17,939 bases of DNA, taken from NCBI GenBank assembly GCA_028707655.1, contig JAQWAN010000012.1:1-17939 (forward strand). Direction: 5' to 3'. This document shows positions 1 to 7,709 of this stretch, one piece after another. The DNA comes from Bacteroidaceae bacterium. Lineage in GTDB: Bacteria > Bacteroidota > Bacteroidia > Bacteroidales > Bacteroidaceae. The position numbers and the translations under genes are program-made. The number at the start of each line of letters is the position of its first letter. The first letter of the stretch is position 1. The notes beneath the pieces are model-generated. The model made no database searches, had not been told where the DNA came from, and worked only from the letters and a program-made list of their open reading frames with translations.

Positions 1-1573
1 CTAAAAGTCCTGTTGCCATATTGTATGTATTCCAAAGCCCTGTTGCAATGTTTACAATAATATTTTTGCCAGGTGTATTAAATAGATAAATGAAACACCC
101 TGCTACTGCAAAGATGAAGTAAAAGAAGTAATTCACAAATTCGGGTATTACTACACCTAGTTTGTCCATACCAAAATAAACAACGGCTGTTATGATTAAA
201 ACAACCCATGCTATAATCGATTTTGCATAAGCAAACCCATGCTGTTTAGTAACCTTAGCTGCAGATAAGCACATACCAAAGAGAATCTGAACAACACCAA
301 TTACTATGGCAAAAACCATTAATGGATGATAACCACCAAACATGGCACCATAGTTTTTTTGTGTGACAAAATATTCTTTTACCCCTGCAAGCCAGCCCCA
401 AGTGACTGAATCAAAAGCTGTACCAAAGAAAGATCCTGTTAAGATACCCACTACTATTGTCATAATACCTAAGTACTGTCCTAGTTGACAGAGACTCTTT
501 TTATCGTCGGATACTCTCTTCTTAAAATACCAGCTAGCTAAGAAAATTAAGATACCATAACCACCATCACCCATACACAATCCAAAGAATAGCATAAAGA
601 AGGGTGCTAAAAAAGGAGTAGGGTCTAATTCGGTATAGTTGGGCAACGAGAACATTTTAGTGATTGGCTCAAAGAGTTTAGTAAAAGCGGTGTTCTTAAG
701 TTGAATAGGCACATTATCTTCTGGAGTTGGTAATGCTGCATCGTAATACAAACATTCTTTATCCAAGAACATATTTAATGCTGCTTCTTGTTCTACAGGC
801 AACCATCCTTTTAAAAGGATTAATTTATTTTCTACTTTCTTTTCTCCGCTTAAAATGACTTGTGAAAATTCTAGTTCTGAGGAATTCTTCTTTTTATAAA
901 GTTCCAAAGATATCTTGTCTTCTTTAGCCATTTTCTGAAGTTCAGCTTCAAAGGCTATTTTTTTATCTTCTAACGCCTTTTTTGCCAGTTGAAGTGTGTG
1001 CAATGATTTCTGTCCTAATTGAACAGCATCAAGATTTAGTTGGAGAACCTCTTCTACTTTGCTAACAATCACAAAATAAAGAGTTACGCCTACTTTATTT
1101 ACTACAACAACCTCATATTGCTTTTTCCACGATTCGTCAAAATCTTTTTGTGGACAAATAAAGAAATCTAGTTTATAGCCAGCTTCTTTAAGTCTTTCAA
1201 TCGAAGAGAAATCAAAATTACCCCATGGGTTCACTTGATCTATCTCTTTTTGAACAATTGGAAGCTGTTGCTGTATGTTTTCTATTTCTTTTTGAACTTG
1301 TTCCACACGATCGACTACCTCTTTTCCACGTTCTAAAGATCCTTTTTCTACTGCTGTAGCAGTTTGGTCTGGATCAATATATTTAGATAAAAGGAGTTGT
1401 GTATTGGTAATACGTTCAGCTAGCGACAATGCATTCTTCAAGCTAGGTGAATCTACTTCATCTAGTTTCTTTTCTTCAATATGAAGAACACCTAAGTCTC
1501 TAATACTTAGTAAAAAGCGCTCATAATCATTATGATAAATTAGGAACGTATATTTTTTCATTGATTTAATCAT
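1..1573 (-). CDS. atpI: V/A-type ATPase subunit I (a-subunit homologue), cut at the window edge
   Basis: Membrane stator subunit of the rotary ATPase; it forms the ion half-channels facing the K ring. The frame is open from the ATG at 1573 to the window edge (524 codons), so the C-terminus is missing. Residues 1 to about 320 are the charged, coiled-coil cytoplasmic arm. From about residue 327 the family's signature MLFFGLCMGDGGYG opens the membrane domain, with several hydrophobic helices after it. The fragment ends at GLWNTYNMATGLL, just before the segment that in relatives carries the essential arginine, so that residue cannot be checked. The start overlaps the atpD stop as ATGA and has a purine-rich GGGGGA tract just upstream; a second ATG five codons in (MKKYTFL) is an alternative. 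Subunit K would be expected just outside the window. The family call is firm. Confidence 0.93.
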   Translation of the reverse strand, partial: MIKSMKKYTFLIYHNDYERFLLSIRDLGVLHIEEKKLDEVDSPSLKNALSLAERITNTQLLLSKYIDPDQTATAVEKGSLERGKEVVDRVEQVQKEIENIQQQLPIVQKEIDQVNPWGNFDFSSIERLKEAGYKLDFFICPQKDFDESWKKQYEVVVVNKVGVTLYFVIVSKVEEVLQLNLDAVQLGQKSLHTLQLAKKALEDKKIAFEAELQKMAKEDKISLELYKKKNSSELEFSQVILSGEKKVENKLILLKGWLPVEQEAALNMFLDKECLYYDAALPTPEDNVPIQLKNTAFTKLFEPITKMFSLPNYTELDPTPFLAPFFMLFFGLCMGDGGYGILIFLASWYFKKRVSDDKKSLCQLGQYLGIMTIVVGILTGSFFGTAFDSVTWGWLAGVKEYFVTQKNYGAMFGGYHPLMVFAIVIGVVQILFGMCLSAAKVTKQHGFAYAKSIIAWVVLIITAVVYFGMDKLGVVIPEFVNYFFYFIFAVAGCFIYLFNTPGKNIIVNIATGLWNTYNMATGLL

Positions 1574-2175
1574 ACCTCATCCCCCTTTCTTTTCTCCTGA
1601 ATAGATTTCAAGATTTTCTGTGAAGATTTAGATAAGTTTTCCTCATCCTCCATAAAACGTTTAATTTTCCGCAATGCATCTTCGTATCCGGGTATTTGAA
1701 CCTTTTCAAAAAGATTTACTTTCTGCGTGGTCTTTTTACGTGCATGTTCTAGTAAGTTCAATTTAGCCATCATAAATTCGCGCTCAATTGCTGTTTGTGC
1801 CAATTGCTTTAAGATAAGGATTCCATCAGAAAACCATTTAGGAGTAGTAAATAGACTAAATGGTTTAATCTCAAAATCAAGACCTTCTAATAGAGGAACA
1901 CGCACACCTGCAATCTTCTTTATGCCTAAATGAACATCTTTTACTTTTATCAATGAGCTATCAAACTCATTCCAAAGAGCGAACATGGCTTCATACGCTT
2001 GAATTTGCTTTTCGAGGCTTACTTCAAGCGTTTTTACTTCAACCTTGCATTTTTTCACTTCCACACGTAAAGCACTCTCCTTACTCTTAATAATCGGGAG
2101 GGTTCTTAGACGTACTTTCAACTGTTTTTCAAGCAGCTGATGTGATGTTTTATTATATTGAAATTTTATAGCCAT
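1570..2175 (-). CDS. atpD: V/A-type ATPase subunit D (central stalk)
   Basis: Rotor shaft of the V1 part, turning inside the A3B3 hexamer. The 201-residue protein has the usual family length and shape. An N-terminal helix (FQYNKTSHQLLEKQLKVRLR) and a C-terminal charged helix (about 125-200) would form the antiparallel coiled-coil shaft, and the middle (about 90-115, LGIKKIAGVRVPLLEGLDFE) is the globular foot typical of subunit D. It follows atpB after 27 bases and overlaps atpI by four bases, which suggests translational coupling. No separate gene resembling subunit F, the usual partner of D, is seen in the window. Confidence 0.92.
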   Translation of the reverse strand: MAIKFQYNKTSHQLLEKQLKVRLRTLPIIKSKESALRVEVKKCKVEVKTLEVSLEKQIQAYEAMFALWNEFDSSLIKVKDVHLGIKKIAGVRVPLLEGLDFEIKPFSLFTTPKWFSDGILILKQLAQTAIEREFMMAKLNLLEHARKKTTQKVNLFEKVQIPGYEDALRKIKRFMEDEENLSKSSQKILKSIQEKRKGDEV

Positions 2176-2202
2176 ATCATATGTTTTATTACAGTTGAGC
2201 TA

Positions 2203-3522
2203 TTATTTCTTCCAAAATTCATCGGATAGTTCCTTTTTGATATTGACTTCCTCAACTTTGAAATATTTAGCAAATAAGCCCCACGTTACATCAAGCATCT
2301 CTGTTGTATTAAGATTCACATCAATTGCCAAGAGTTGATTGGAATAATCTTTAGCAAAGGATAATGTACGCTCATCATAGTTTGTTAAGTCGAAACCATT
2401 CTCCATTTTAGTCTTAGCATTTGCAGCATCAGCATATAAACGTACCGCAGCATTCATTACTTGTGGATGGTCTTTACGTGTTTTCTTACCACTAACTAAT
2501 TGTTTCAAACGTGATAATGAACGGAATGGATCAACAATAACTTTACCGATATCGCTATCTCTACGTAAGAACAATTGTCCCTCTGTAATATAACCCGTGT
2601 TATCTGGTACAGCATTTGTAATATCTCCACCCGAGAGAGTGGTTACTGCGATAATGGTGATAGAACCACCTGCTGGAAATTGTACAGCCTTTTCGTAAAT
2701 CTTAGCTAAATCGGAATAAAGAGAACCTGGCATCGAATCTTTAGATGGAATCTGATCCATACGATTGGATACAATAGCCAAGGAATCAGCATAAGAGGTC
2801 ATATCCGTTAATAAAACGAGAACTTTCTCATTCTTCTCTACTGCAAAATATTCGGCAGACGTTAAGGCCATATCTGGAATTAATAAACGCTCAACAGGAG
2901 GATTCTCCGTTGTGTTTACAAAACTGATAATACGGTCTAGTGCCCCAGCATTAGAGAACACATTTTTGAAGTATAAATAGTCATCATTGGTCATACCCAT
3001 ACCACCAAGAATAATCTTATCGGTCTTTGCACGTAGAGCCACATTTGCCATTACCTCATTAAAAGGTTGGTCAGGGTCTGCAAAGAATGGGATTTTTTGT
3101 CCCGAAACCAATGTGTTATTTAAGTCGATACCAGCAATACCTGTAGCAATCAACTCAGATGGTTGTTTACGACGTACTGGGTTCACTGAAGGACCACCAA
3201 TCTCAACTTCTTCTCCTTCAATTTCTGGTCCACCGTCAATCGGCTTTCCAAATGCATTAAAGAAACGTCCAGTGAGTTGCTCGCTCACTTTCAATGTAGG
3301 TGCTTGTCCTAGGAAAACCACTTCTGCATTGGTGGGAATACCACCTGTTCCTTCAAAAACCTGTAAGGTTACCTCATCATCAACCATCTTTACGACTTGT
3401 GCTAATTTACCGTTTACGGTAGCTAACTCATCGTAACCTACACCTGTTGCTTTAAGCGAACAAGTAGCTTTAGTGATTTGATTTATTTTTGTATATATTT
3501 TTTGAAACGCTTTTGTTGCCAT
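2203..3522 (-). CDS. atpB: V/A-type ATPase subunit B (non-catalytic nucleotide-binding subunit)
   Basis: Regulatory B subunit alternating with A in the V1 head. The 439 residues begin with the beta-barrel domain (TKATCSLKATGVGYDELATV, about 18-37), followed by the LTGRFFNAFGKPIDGGP turn and the RecA-like core. As usual for B subunits there is no Walker A loop: at about residues 141-156 the sequence reads SGQKIPFFADPDQPFNEV, which differs from the GQKxPxFSGSGLPHNE form of many B subunits. The ERLLIPDMALTSAEYFA and VLLTDMTSYADSLAIVSN segments and the IPSKDSMPGSLYSDLAKIYEKA loop are classic B-subunit features. It lies 11 bases after atpA in the same operon. The atypical pseudo-P-loop may be lineage-specific rather than meaningful. 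Confidence 0.94.
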   Translation of the reverse strand: MATKAFQKIYTKINQITKATCSLKATGVGYDELATVNGKLAQVVKMVDDEVTLQVFEGTGGIPTNAEVVFLGQAPTLKVSEQLTGRFFNAFGKPIDGGPEIEGEEVEIGGPSVNPVRRKQPSELIATGIAGIDLNNTLVSGQKIPFFADPDQPFNEVMANVALRAKTDKIILGGMGMTNDDYLYFKNVFSNAGALDRIISFVNTTENPPVERLLIPDMALTSAEYFAVEKNEKVLVLLTDMTSYADSLAIVSNRMDQIPSKDSMPGSLYSDLAKIYEKAVQFPAGGSITIIAVTTLSGGDITNAVPDNTGYITEGQLFLRRDSDIGKVIVDPFRSLSRLKQLVSGKKTRKDHPQVMNAAVRLYADAANAKTKMENGFDLTNYDERTLSFAKDYSNQLLAIDVNLNTTEMLDVTWGLFAKYFKVEEVNIKKELSDEFWKK

Positions 3523-3533
3523 ATCAATTATTA

Positions 3534-5291
3534 TTATCCGACCTTTCTTTCGGAAATGAGTGATTCTAATTGTTTTTTGTAATCCTTATATTTGTCTGAG
3601 CCAAATTCTGAATAGTTCATTTGCTGACAAATATTAATCATCTTCTTAAAGTAATCCATTACATTTAAGAAGTCATCAAATTTGAATTCTGTATGACAAA
3701 TATCAATTATTAAATTCAAAATTTCTTCTTGACGTTTTAGTGGAGTAACAGCATCGATTGCATCAAATGCATTTTGTTGTAAAATAACAAAGTCAATTAA
3801 TTCTGATTTCCAAAAAGTAATATGATATTCAACAGGAACACCATCATCTCCCAAAATATTAATCTGTTCCGCAATCTCTTTACCTCTTAATAAACGAGTC
3901 TTTACCTCATGTACCTTGTTAATCCACTCTCCATTGATATGTTCCTTGATATATTCCTCAAATTCGGGATACTCTAAATATTTAGAATAGGAATCAATAG
4001 GGTTTACAGCAGGATAACGTTTTCTATCGGCACGGTCTTGCTCCAATGCATAAAAACAGCGCGCTACTTTTTTTGTATTCTCTGTAACCGGCTCTTTCAA
4101 GTTACCACCAGCTGGTGATACCGTACCAATAAAGGTAATAGCTCCTGTTTCATCATTGTTAAGAGAAACAGAACCTGCTCTTCCGTAGAAGTTAGAGATG
4201 ATAGAAGATATATCCATTGGGAAAGCATCTGGTCCAGGCAACTCCTCCATACGGTTAGACATTTCACGAAGTGCTTGTGCCCAACGAGAAGTTGAATCGG
4301 CCATGAGTAACACTTTCAGTCCCATAGAGCGATAAAACTCAGCCATAGTCATTGCTGTATAAACAGAGGCTTCACGAGCAGCTACCGGCATGTTAGAGGT
4401 GTTAGCAATAATGATAGTACGTTCCATAAGCATACGTCCAGTATGTGGATCCACTAGTTCTGGGAACTCAGTAAAAATCTCCACCACCTCATTAGCACGT
4501 TCACCACAAGCAGCAATAATAACAATATCTGCTTCCGCTTGTTTAGATATAGCATGTTGAAGAACCGTTTTACCTGTTCCAAACGCTCCAGGAATAAATC
4601 CTGTACCACCTTCAACAATAGGGCTTAATGTATCAATAACACGAACACCTGTTTCGAGTAATTTATAAGGCCTTGGTTTATTTTTATAATTCGTCATGGC
4701 CACTTTAACGGGCCATTTTTGAATCATATTAACCTCTAAGTCTTTTCCATCTTTGTCAGTTAATACAGCAATTGTGTCTTCAATTGTGTAGTCTCCCTCT
4801 TTTGCCAGCGATTTGATGGTATAGGTACCTTCGCATTGGAAAGGAACCATGATTTTTAAAGGTTGGAAATTCTCCTCTACTTGTCCTAACCAATCTGAAG
4901 CAATCACCTGATCTCCTTTTTTAGCTAAAGGTATAAAATGCCATTTTGATTCCTTGTCTAGTGGATAAGTATATTGTCCACGTTTCAAGAAAACCCCTGT
5001 CATCTTATCTAAATCATTTTGAAGTCCATCATAATTTTTAGACAACATACCTGGTCCTAATGTAACTTCGAGCATATGACCTGTAAAGTCAGCCTTAGCT
5101 CCAATTCTAAGTCCACGTGTACTTTCGAACACCTGCACAAATACATTTTCACCTATTATTTTAATAACCTCTGCCATTAATCTGTCACCACCTGTCTCGA
5201 TGTAACAAATCTCGCCCTGAGAAACGGGGCCATCTACAGCTAGGGTTACCATGTTGGCGACAACGCCACTAACAGTTCCTTTCGTTACCAT
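3534..5291 (-). CDS. atpA: V/A-type ATPase catalytic subunit A
   Basis: Catalytic subunit that hydrolyses or makes ATP in the V1 head. The 585 residues match the family length. In order: an N-terminal barrel (1-75); the A-specific insertion (about 110-200, ending in QKWPVK); the Walker A loop GAFGTGKT at 235-242, with alanine where many relatives have proline (GPFGSGKT); CGERANE with the catalytic-glutamate region at 262-268; Walker B LLMADSTSRWA at 328-338; and the RxGSVSLN and TVSPAGGN segments at about 371-396. The C-terminal helical domain follows. It sits 12 bases downstream of the DUF2764-like gene and 11 upstream of atpB. Whether the enzyme mainly pumps ions or synthesises ATP cannot be read from this subunit. 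Confidence 0.96.
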   Translation of the reverse strand: MVTKGTVSGVVANMVTLAVDGPVSQGEICYIETGGDRLMAEVIKIIGENVFVQVFESTRGLRIGAKADFTGHMLEVTLGPGMLSKNYDGLQNDLDKMTGVFLKRGQYTYPLDKESKWHFIPLAKKGDQVIASDWLGQVEENFQPLKIMVPFQCEGTYTIKSLAKEGDYTIEDTIAVLTDKDGKDLEVNMIQKWPVKVAMTNYKNKPRPYKLLETGVRVIDTLSPIVEGGTGFIPGAFGTGKTVLQHAISKQAEADIVIIAACGERANEVVEIFTEFPELVDPHTGRMLMERTIIIANTSNMPVAAREASVYTAMTMAEFYRSMGLKVLLMADSTSRWAQALREMSNRMEELPGPDAFPMDISSIISNFYGRAGSVSLNNDETGAITFIGTVSPAGGNLKEPVTENTKKVARCFYALEQDRADRKRYPAVNPIDSYSKYLEYPEFEEYIKEHINGEWINKVHEVKTRLLRGKEIAEQINILGDDGVPVEYHITFWKSELIDFVILQQNAFDAIDAVTPLKRQEEILNLIIDICHTEFKFDDFLNVMDYFKKMINICQQMNYSEFGSDKYKDYKKQLESLISERKVG

Positions 5292-5303
5292 ATATTTTTT
5301 TAT

Positions 5304-6191
5304 TTATTTTCTGAATTCTTCTGGTATTTGAACATCATTCTTCAGTTTCTCTATAATCTGTCTGAATAATTCACTCCCTTTTTCTTTATCTAAAGAGATC
5401 CACCGTTCAATCATACTCAATCGTAAAAGAAAAGCAATGATTCTTTCTATTGTAAAGTAATTAAAAAAGGTAGCCTCTTCTAACCAATTCCATTTAAGCA
5501 AATCTGTTTTCTTTTCCCGCTCCATTAGTTCAGTCATATCGCTAATATGTGCGAGTTGATCAAAATAATCTAAGTCAGCAGAAAGTCCAAAATCTCTAGC
5601 AGATGATTCTCTTATTGCTTTACATACAGAAGAGTTACCAACCACATTCTTAGCTATATTCATTTTGTGTTTTCGTGCAGTAAGAGCTACCAATATATTA
5701 TTAATATTCAGATTAAGTTCAAACCACGTAGCAACGAATTTATTTGTACAACTCATTGCATAATCATAGTAATAGCTAGCTAAGGTATCCTCTGGTCTAG
5801 TGGTATCTCCACTCTCTTCTAATTGCCAGTAGTAAGTGATAAAAGAGGTAAAGTAGGAAGGCATAGGAGATTTAAATTTCTCTCCGTCCTTTAATGCACG
5901 CATCAAATCAGTAAACTGTTCTTTTGTATAATTACCCAATGGATGGAGCTCAGCATCTTTATTTTTCAAAAGTGCCAATAGATTCTCATTGTCATAGGTA
6001 AGATAAAACAGGTCGACCAATTTTTTATCCGTGTTTGATAGCTCGGGGTAGATTTCTTTTTTGAAATTACCCACAGTATAGGTCAGCTTCCCATCATCTA
6101 GCGATAATTCTGGCAGACTAGCAATCAAACAATAGTATTTACTATTTGTAGCGTATGTATTATATATTTTACTATACATTTTAGTATACAT
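5304..6191 (-). CDS. DUF2764-family protein of V/A-ATPase operons
   Basis: A soluble, mostly helical 295-residue protein without signal peptide or membrane segment. After a 17-residue leader, SKYYCLIASLPELSLDDGKL looks like the conserved start of the DUF2764 family; that match is from memory. The gene sits between atpE and atpA, the same place as the unnamed gene in the ATPase operons of Chlamydia, Treponema and Bacteroides. In other V/A-ATPase operons this place is taken by subunit C, which couples the rotor to the membrane ring, so I infer a C-like role that the sequence does not prove. The ATG directly abuts the atpE stop (TAGATG). The ATG four codons later may be the true start, since the leader (MYTKMYSKIYNTYATN) looks unconserved. 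Confidence 0.8.
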   Translation of the reverse strand: MYTKMYSKIYNTYATNSKYYCLIASLPELSLDDGKLTYTVGNFKKEIYPELSNTDKKLVDLFYLTYDNENLLALLKNKDAELHPLGNYTKEQFTDLMRALKDGEKFKSPMPSYFTSFITYYWQLEESGDTTRPEDTLASYYYDYAMSCTNKFVATWFELNLNINNILVALTARKHKMNIAKNVVGNSSVCKAIRESSARDFGLSADLDYFDQLAHISDMTELMEREKKTDLLKWNWLEEATFFNYFTIERIIAFLLRLSMIERWISLDKEKGSELFRQIIEKLKNDVQIPEEFRK

Positions 6192-6782
6192 CTAGAATAG
6201 CATGTTAATAAGTTGAGGGCGTAAGAAAGATTTGAAATAATTTTCAAATTCAGCCTCTCCAAAATTAATCTTATACGATCCGTCAGCTGGTGAGATAGTA
6301 AACAGTGTTTTCAAGCCGTTTACTTGTTCTATTTTCACCCCTTTATCTAAAAGATCTTTTGCATTAGCAGCAAAGTAAGCTGTTAGGTTCTTAGCATCTG
6401 CTGTTGAAACAACAATCGCTTCATTTGCAGCCCACTGGCCTGCCAAAGAAACAATAAATTTATTCAGAAAATCTTTGTCTGTTGTAAAATCTTTCACAGA
6501 TTTAGACACCACTTCATTTGTTAGCAAAGAAGTAACCTCAGATTTTAGCGCGTTAACGCTTTGGTTTGCAAACAATTGCAGCTCAGATTTGGTGTTATCC
6601 ATCAAATCATTTGCTTCTTTTTTGGCAGCAGCAATTATGGCATCCGCCTTTTTTTGTGCTTCTGCAAGCATTTCATCTGCTTTTTCCTGAGTTTCATTCA
6701 TCAATCGTTGTGCTTCTTGGTTTCCCTTTTCCACACCTTCGCGATAGATTTTATCGGTCAACTCTTGAATCTTATTTTCCAT
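6192..6782 (-). CDS. atpE: V/A-type ATPase subunit E (peripheral stalk)
   Basis: First gene of the ATPase operon, encoding the peripheral-stalk subunit that holds the catalytic head against rotation. Residues 1 to about 85 form a long alanine- and charge-rich helix (repeats such as AEAQKKADAIIAAAKKEAND) suited to a right-handed coiled coil. Residues from about 95 form the globular domain that caps the head (FLNKFIVSLAGQWAANEAIVV, then KINFGEAEFENYFKSFLRPQLINMLF). The 196 residues are normal for subunit E. Its usual stalk partner, subunit G/H, has no visible gene here. The stop abuts the next start without a gap. Confidence 0.88.
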   Translation of the reverse strand: MENKIQELTDKIYREGVEKGNQEAQRLMNETQEKADEMLAEAQKKADAIIAAAKKEANDLMDNTKSELQLFANQSVNALKSEVTSLLTNEVVSKSVKDFTTDKDFLNKFIVSLAGQWAANEAIVVSTADAKNLTAYFAANAKDLLDKGVKIEQVNGLKTLFTISPADGSYKINFGEAEFENYFKSFLRPQLINMLF

Positions 6783-6839
6783 GTTGAATAGATATTATTG
6801 TTTAGTATTATTATAATTGTCATTTTCCAGTACTGTTGC

Positions 6840-6847
6840 CAAAATTA
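6840..6847 (-). promoter_or_regulatory. Possible -7 box of the V-ATPase operon
   Basis: Read on the minus strand this is TAATTTTG, matching the Bacteroidetes housekeeping -7 consensus TAnnTTTG. It lies 58 bases upstream of the atpE ATG, and the noncoding gap above the operon makes a promoter here likely. I do not see a good TTTG -33 element at the usual spacing, so the placement is tentative. Confidence 0.33.
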
Positions 6848-6931
6848 CAAAAAAAACTTTATACTATTAGGTGATTTACCGTAAAAAAAACAAAATAAAG
6901 CTAGGGTGAAGCTAATAATTCATTATTACTT

Positions 6932-6947
6932 TTGCTAAAATTAGCAA
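6932..6947. promoter_or_regulatory. Inverted repeat TTGCTAA-N2-TTAGCAA upstream of the ATPase operon
   Basis: Seven-base arms separated by AA, about 150 bases upstream of atpE. A close variant (TTACTAA-N2-TTAGTAA) occurs at 14356-14371, and both are followed on the plus strand by ACC. Such a short spacer suits a dimeric DNA-binding protein better than an RNA hairpin. Its function as an operator is inference. Confidence 0.3.
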
Positions 6948-7076
6948 CCTTTCGTTAAAAAAAACAGCCTAATCAGGGGGTATTGAATTTTAATCCTAAA
7001 ATAAACATACTTATTTTAAACAAAACAGTGAATTTGTTTGTTAAACCCTTGTGTTTTTCATCATAAATATTTTTAA

Positions 7077-7199
7077 GCGCACAGTCTTTCCTTATAGCTG
7101 TGCATTGCATTTACGGAAAAACAGTAGTGACTGTCTTATCCAAATTTACCGTATTATGCTAGAGAGTGTGTTACGATAGGGTAACATACTCTCTTTTTA
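7077..7199 (+). ncRNA. Candidate small structured RNA of unknown family
   Basis: Consecutive helices can be drawn on the plus strand. Hairpin 1 pairs 7079-7084 with 7098-7103 (GCACAG/CTGTGC). Helix 2 pairs 7107-7110 with 7156-7159 and 7112-7116 with 7149-7153 (TACGG/CCGTA), enclosing a hairpin 7121-7125/7130-7134 with an AGTG loop. A 14-pair intrinsic terminator then runs 7161-7194 into five Ts. No protein gene upstream on this strand needs a terminator, so the terminator implies a short transcript of about 120 nt. A weak -7 box (TATTTTTA, 7068-7075) would start it near 7080. I cannot assign it to a known family; 6S-like RNA is a possibility that I could not confirm. Confidence 0.42.
7161..7198 (+). 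terminator. Intrinsic terminator with no upstream protein gene
   Basis: Stem 7161-7174 pairs with 7181-7194 (14 pairs, one G-U), loop GATAGG, followed by T5 at 7194-7198. The T-run is only on the plus-strand side, so it stops plus-strand transcription, presumably that of the candidate small RNA. Confidence 0.72.
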
Positions 7200-7416
7200 T
7201 ACTCTTCTACTCTCCATTTGCAATTCATTTTCTATCTATTTATCTTTTCTTCTAAAAAAAGTGCGTCTACCCCATAACTATCCTCCCCTCTACCCCATCA
7301 TATTTATCTACTTGCAAATCTGTTGATTACAGATAAAACAACGTAATTAGGAAAAAGAATCCTTCTTTTTTCTTTCTTTTTTTCTGAAATAATTAGAAAA
7401 ATAATCCAATAAAGGC

Positions 7417-7446
7417 TTGCGGATTAAATTATAATCCATATCTTTG
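7417..7446 (+). promoter_or_regulatory. Promoter of tRNA-Arg
   Basis: TATCTTTG at 7439-7446 matches the Bacteroidetes -7 consensus TAnnTTTG exactly, and TTG at 7417-7419 lies 19 bases upstream as a -33 element. Transcription would start just before the tRNA at 7464. Confidence 0.65.
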
Positions 7447-7463
7447 CAACCGAATTCAAGAAT

Positions 7464-7537
<74 letters not shown>

Positions 7538-7540
7538 CTC

Positions 7541-7585
7541 AAAGAGGCTCCTTCGTATATTACGAAGGAGCCTCTTTATTTATAA
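7541..7585 (+). terminator. Intrinsic terminator after tRNA-Arg
   Basis: A perfect 17-pair inverted repeat, 7541-7557 with 7561-7577, around the loop TAT, followed by a T-rich tail. It begins three bases after the tRNA, so it ends the tRNA transcript. It may also help stop transcription arriving from the AbgT-family gene on the other strand. Confidence 0.88.
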
Positions 7586-7709
7586 TGCAACTGGATTTAC
7601 CCGTAACAACGTTTATTTTATAGGTAAAATAGTTCTGCATAAGTAAAGTTACTGTTCCACCTTAACCTTTGTAGAATGTCGTTATTGGCGTAAATATCGG
7701 ATTCTTACC

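Larger units (their letters stand above)
6783..7463. other. Protein-free intergenic stretch between the ATPase operon and tRNA-Arg
   Basis: I see no credible protein gene on either strand in these 681 bases. It holds the presumed ATPase promoter region (about 6783-6950), an AT-rich run (about 6950-7070), a candidate structured RNA with terminator (7077-7199), a pyrimidine-rich tract (about 7200-7310) with TCTACCCCAT twice (7266-7275 and 7289-7298), an inverted repeat ATCTGT-N5-ACAGAT (7318-7334), T-rich runs (about 7363-7385), and the tRNA promoter. Confidence 0.7.

Noticed and set aside
1..45. Near-repeat CCTGTTGC at the left edge as a possible CRISPR or terminal repeat
   Set aside because: It encodes the ATGLWNTYNMATG segment of subunit I, where the protein itself repeats ATG; no array structure follows.
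2987..3436. Plus-strand 149-codon frame inside atpB
   Set aside because: Antisense shadow of a well-conserved gene; composition is Ser/Pro/Thr-rich without domain features.
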